From Liolophura sinensis (taxonomy: Eukaryota > Mollusca > Polyplacophora > Chitonida > Chitonidae), in contig NC_088296.1 of assembly GCF_032854445.1 (NCBI RefSeq), positions 11,880,706 to 11,944,705 of the forward strand: a stretch of DNA of 64,000 nucleotides, given 5' to 3'. The translations under genes and the position numbers were made by a program. Of the stretch, positions 59,170 to 64,000 are shown piece by piece. Position 1 is the first letter of the stretch, and each line of letters opens with the position of its first letter. The notes beneath the pieces are model-generated. The model was not told the origin of the DNA and did not search any database. It worked only from the letters and a program-made list of their open reading frames with translations.

Positions 59170-60707
59170 GTATTATTTTTCAGGAATTCCCAATGAAGAA
59201 TTTTGCACTGTGAAACCATCACATCATTTCTCTTATTAATTGTGTCCTTTTTCATGCAATGCCTTAAAGTTGTCCTAACTATTACGGATATGCTTAATTT
59301 CTTTATTTGACTGTTCAAGAATTCTTTGACTTGTATGATGACAGTCAGCTATAATGGGTAGAGAAAATGCATCGTGCTAGGAATAAACCACCGACATTTG
59401 ACAAATTACTCACAAACTTTGTATATGTGATGTGTAGACATGCATGTCAAATTAGCGAACTTCGAAAGGTCTTCAGCAGACAAGGTGTTCATTGTCAGCT
59501 GCTCCTTGTCACACACACAGCAGTGAGCGCAGGGAATCTACAAATTCCTTTTGTAAGGACACGGTTTTGAACTTGCCCCTCAACGTCTGATGCCTTAAAG
59601 AATGAATATAGATGCTTTATGTAGATCAAATATACATTCTTGTATATGTAGATCTATGCACAGGGTGTATATTACACAGCACAAGTAGGCCTACGCAGTT
59701 TTAAGTCAAGGTCGTCCACACACCTGACAAGCCTATACATGTTCTTGTTGGCTGTTAGTCAATACATGCTGAACAGGTCTGTACCAGTTCTTTGCTTCAG
59801 AGAATTATGAGTGACCTACTTCCAATTGTGTAAGTCAAACACTAACTGAATAAATGCCTTACACACCTAGAACTCCTTGAAATACAGAGAGAAACCCCCA
59901 CAGCCCATTTGTGTGACTGATCTGCTGAAGTATTATTGCATTACATGTACCTTACCCACTGTGCCTTATAATTTAAGGAAACTTCATTAGCAGTGTACTG
60001 CAGGTGGGTACCTTTCTTGCATTAATATATACATTGTATGCAAACAGTTTTTTTCAAACTCCTTTTTATCCCCCCACCCCCACCCCATCCTCCTAACGAA
60101 ATTTTGGCGGGTGGTGGGTTTGGGTATACTTGAATCGTCCTGCCTGTCCATGTGTCTGCAGGTACAATTTTGTCCTCTCATCTCCTCCCAAACAGCTGCA
60201 CTGGTTTTGACGATGTTTGATGAAACTTTTCATACATCGATCTTACCTGTCATCTGAACTTGTGCAATTCTTAGGTTTAGTGGCACTCGTCATTATTTTC
60301 ATAATTAGCCTGATTTAGGACTTGTCTTAATAGTACTTTTTCATGTATTTAGATTTTGTCGATGCAACTCTGCCTAAAGCATTGAAACTATTTCCATGTC
60401 TTTCCTATTGATCTAAATTTGTGCATGTTTAAGATTAATTACAGTCAGGTAATTAATTTCGTAAAAGCCCTTGCTGAGCTACGTGCATGTACATGTATTG
60501 TGCAATAATAGATTTTCATGTCCGTGCAACTCTGCTAAAGTATTGCATCAATTTCCCTGAAAACTTTGTGCGTATCTTTTATATCATATAAATATCTGCG
60601 TGCAAGAATAATAATGGCACGTTGATTATCATTTTTATCTTCATCTTTTTTCTTTCATTGTTGGAATGTTGGAGAAGGAAAATCATCTGAAAGGCTGTTT
60701 GATGTGG
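59170..60707. other. 5' flank of TRIM copy 3
   Basis: Collinear with 10542-12070 of unit 1, including the C-rich run near 60070. No gene is recognised. The putative non-coding exon would fall inside the gap. Confidence 0.4.
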
Positions 60708-60907
60708 NNNNNNNNNNNNNNNNNNNNNNNNNNNNNNNNNNNNNNNNNNNNNNNNNNNNNNNNNNNNNNNNNNNNNNNNNNNNNNNNNNNNNNNNNNNNN
60801 NNNNNNNNNNNNNNNNNNNNNNNNNNNNNNNNNNNNNNNNNNNNNNNNNNNNNNNNNNNNNNNNNNNNNNNNNNNNNNNNNNNNNNNNNNNNNNNNNNNN
60901 NNNNNNN
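60708..60907. other. Assembly gap of 200 N
   Basis: Exactly 200 N. By comparison with unit 1 (12071-13684), about 1.6 kb should be here: the putative 5' UTR exon, the first intron, and the RING plus B-box 1 part of the main coding exon. The round length suggests a placeholder, not a measured distance. Confidence 0.97.
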
Positions 60908-63744
60908 ATTTCCTCCCTGGAGTACCTCTCTCAGGAAACCACACAGCGACAGACCAGCAGCAGGGACGAACAATCAACTCAGCAAGCGTCATGTGCGAGA
61001 CATGGTCAGCCGTTCATCATGTACTGTGAACCGTGTCGGATGGTGATCTGTGTGGGGTGTGTGGTTGAGCATCCGGGACATGCTATGCGGGATATACCAT
61101 CTGCAGCTGAGAATGACAAGGTAATGCGAAAAAGACATTCGTATATCAGCCATCGACCAAAATGGATGTTCTGTGTCATTAATAGTAAGGTCAATTCCCA
61201 AATCAACGATTGACACGAACCATGAAAAAACTAAGAAATTGTACAAAGTACAAGATTACCTTGAAAAAGAGGAGCAAAGAGAACTGTAGTAAACAGTTAT
61301 AAATGATGTGAGAAAGACACAAGAAATATTCTAAGCAAATGACTTAAAATCACTCTCCAAATCGTGTACCATGCTAGTATATAAGTCGATAATCAAACTA
61401 AATATATCATGACTTGGAACTATATGTTGACCCAAAGTCTTTAATCTATAGTGAAGAATGGGGCTGTTTGTCTTGTACTGTAATGAGTCGTTTGAATGGC
61501 GGATTTTGTAATGTAGCGTTGTTTCCATTACAGCCAGCTGTTTTGAACAAGAGTGGTGAACTGGAGAAAGTGCTAAAAGAAACTAAAGAATCACTGTCAG
61601 AAGTTACGAGGCTGCACAATAAGATACTGGTTGGTATTTTTGATGACACTTGGTCAACTTGTGATTTATTGCAGACTTGGTGACTCGTTTTGAGTATCTA
61701 GACTATTGCTATCATTCACAAATCCAGGAAACATACAGCTGTCATTTATCTAGGCTAGATAAATCTCTATTCTGTCACATATGATATATGTACATTTTCA
61801 ATTGAACAGTTAAACCCGAACAGCGACAACTTTTAACCAGAGCTTAAACATGGTAATGCACGGACTACTGCAGGGGTTCATTTGCATGAGGGACGAGTCT
61901 ATTTACCTCTTTCTGGTTTATCTAACCAGACTATTATATCATAATTATGACTTTCTTCTTAGTGACACACGCGCGATATGCCCCCCTCAGGCAACTTCAG
62001 TAGATACATCATCGCCGATCATACGCTGTCATAGTATCTATATTGTATATACCTACTCCACATATGTGATGGGGTTTAGAGTTTGTGTTTGAATCAACCA
62101 CTGGTGGTCTCCACAGCATAAAGGCGGCACCATCTCACCCTGCCGGAGCACCATTTGTGATGTTGAACCAACAACGTTTCTGAGTCGACACTTACATGTG
62201 TATGTACGCCACTAAATTAAAGGAAAATTCCCTCCAGCCAGAAAGTACATTGTTGACCCATTTGTGTGGTGCTTATATTCCACTCTGTTACACAGGCATG
62301 TATAATTTCTTGAACACACCCGCAATAGTCTGGATGAGGTAATAAACGTTGTTTCTGTTTGTCAGGAAACTCAGGAACTTCACACTCAAGAGGTAGAAAG
62401 GGCTTATTGTGCAGCCTTGGAAGCATTACAAGCCTGGAAACAGCAGTCCTTAGATGGCATAGAAACCCGCTATTCACAGTGGAGAGTGGAGTGTAGCGCT
62501 ATACTCAAACATTTCCAGCTAAAGGCTCAGAAAATAGAGAGGATGGTACAGGCTTCCAAGGATTTAGTAGCGTCAATGGACGTCGAGTTTTTACAAGTAA
62601 GTCAAACATGCATAGTTTCTACCATTGGTTCAACTGCCTCAACTCCAGGTAAATACCTCAACTAACCACACAAGACAACGTGTCAATTATTTGTCAGCTT
62701 CAGAGAACATATAAAGTTTTCTTACATGTATGAGCTGTAGATATCTTGGTTCTGACTGCTCAATGGTAAACAAATGTGATATGTATGTTGTGTACGTACA
62801 CAGAGGCATCTCATTTACCCTTGTCACATTATTGAACCTGTGACGGGCCTCATACAATGACACTAATGAACAGTGATCAGGTGTTCAAATCCATCTCATG
62901 CTGCCAGGTCTAGTGAATTTTTATTTCCAGGGTTCAACTGCTTTACTTTGTTCAGTGGTTCTCTCTGGTCGCTGTCTGTTTTTCTACCCATAAATGTTAA
63001 CGCTGTGCAATTAGACTGATAATCAACACGACAATCCTATATATGTAATATTAAAAAAGAGTACGTTGTTTGATGTTTTTCGAAAACGACGTGTGAATAC
63101 GAACAGTAATAAAGTCCTTATCAGTGTTTGAAACAATAAATTAGCCAAGGTACAAACCGTATATATACAACCATATCTCATTTGATGTCCCCCCGGGCTC
63201 TGCCCAGTTTCCTCAAACCACAATGCTGAACGCCATCTTTTGAGCACAACATAAAATATCTATCAAACAAACCATCAAGTTTTGGCTCAATATGTTGTCC
63301 CAATTTTCAGTCATCCGGATGATGATGCCTGCTCCTGTTTTGACTTTTGTAGCCCAAAACAGTCGATTTACCGGGATCAGAAAGTTCAGACCCATAGTTG
63401 ATAAGCCATTAACACAACAGCTACTTTCACAAGCTTGTAACACACAAAATATGATAGCATTTACTGTGTTTGAGGTATTTGTTTGTTTGCGATGTTAAAC
63501 ATCATCCTTGTTTTATGCACAAGTATATTTCATTCAAACCTAAATTTTTTTATAGGCTATTGTTTTCATAAATATGCTGCCAGGATTACATATATATATT
63601 AGCTAAAATGAGCAGGCCAGGTTCCCCAGATTTTAGAAGGAATAGGGTAGGTAAGGAATCTTTGTTTCGGTTATCATTGTTACATGATTTTATATATATG
63701 CTCAAATGTGTTTGTTGACAGGTTTCCACGGACTTCATCAAAAC
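60908..63744 (+). CDS. TRIM gene copy 3, partial (gap and window edge)
   Basis: Visible coding parts are 60908-61120 (end of B-box 1 linker, B-box 2 with CARHGQPF and YCEPCRMVICVGC), 61534-61629 (96 nt), 62366-62596 (231 nt) and 63722-63744 (23 nt). All are open and in phase with copies 1 and 2. The RING lies in the gap, and the 188-nt and SPRY exons lie past the window end. Splice sites are conserved, including the weak CTG|GTTGGT donor. The start of the 231-nt exon differs from the other copies (ETQELHTQEVERAY against ENKELHIEEVERAY). Whether the whole gene is functional cannot be judged here. Confidence 0.85.
62874..63275 (+). mobile_element. Old SINE pieces in TRIM intron 4, unit 3
   Basis: Same pieces as in units 1 and 2; a deletion near 63236 has removed part of the tail (the ATATAAGAAAAATA stretch). 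Confidence 0.55.
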
Positions 63745-64000
63745 GTAGGTATAAATGTATTATACCTCTCTAGGTTTGTTATACATGTGCACATGACTGT
63801 TGTCAGCAGATGTGTTTCTGTAACACTGAGTACCAGCACTGTAGTTGTTCAAAACATAACCCTAGTGTAAAATATATCTAGTGTTCAAACATACATTTGC
63901 TCAGACAAATCAGACCTAACCTGCTAGGTATATCATGACATTTTCATAACTGTGTGGTACACAGGATTACCACACGGCTGTGTCTCTTTGTTTTCTCTCC

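Larger units (their letters stand above)
54399..64000 (+). repeat. Tandem segmental unit 3 (partial)
   Basis: Third direct copy, starting in the truncated SINE directly after the same right-end sequence as unit 2. It retains the segment deleted from unit 2. A 200-N gap at 60708-60907 stands for about 1.6 kb by comparison with unit 1. The window ends a few bases before the acceptor of the 188-nt TRIM exon. Confidence 0.93.

Overview
The window is nuclear DNA of an invertebrate animal, most likely a mollusc. It is AT-rich and repeat-dense, with intron-split genes, tRNA-derived SINEs and LINE remnants. The mollusc assignment rests on SINEs whose 3' tail reads TTGAGTACGRCGTAAAACACC or close to it, a tail type I know as abundant in mollusc genomes. 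That is recognition from memory, not a search result.

The dominant structure is a direct tandem triplication of a unit of about 26.5 kb carrying one TRIM (RING, B-box 1, B-box 2, coiled coil, B30.2/SPRY) gene on the + strand. Unit 1 is about 5871-32420. Unit 2 is about 32421-54398, shortened mainly by a 4.8-kb deletion. Unit 3 starts at about 54399 and runs off the window. All unit starts lie in the 3' tail of one truncated SINE, so SINE-SINE unequal crossing over is the simplest origin.

The TRIM gene of unit 2 (35257-41498) is intact over six coding exons and predicts 592 aa. Exon lengths 666, 96, 231, 23, 188 and 575 nt join in frame. Unit 1's gene (13233-19126) has the same exons, but indels in the SPRY exon give an in-frame stop after 456 aa. 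Unit 3's gene has its RING and B-box 1 region inside a 200-N assembly gap, and its last two exons lie beyond the window. A non-coding 50-nt upstream exon with good splice sites is conserved in units 1 and 2.

Left of the array are a 24-bp minisatellite (1-2928), a young SINE with a 12-bp target duplication, and a frameshifted AAA-ATPase fragment. Within the units lie a broken CXC-domain coding remnant, four minisatellite families (47, 42, about 60 and about 43 bp), a MITE-like element, a dead DIRS-type tyrosine recombinase, a full SINE with target duplication, and a decayed LINE on the minus strand. The TRIM genes are the only host genes I can support. Their probable role is cytoplasmic E3 ubiquitin ligation with SPRY-based target recognition, by family analogy.
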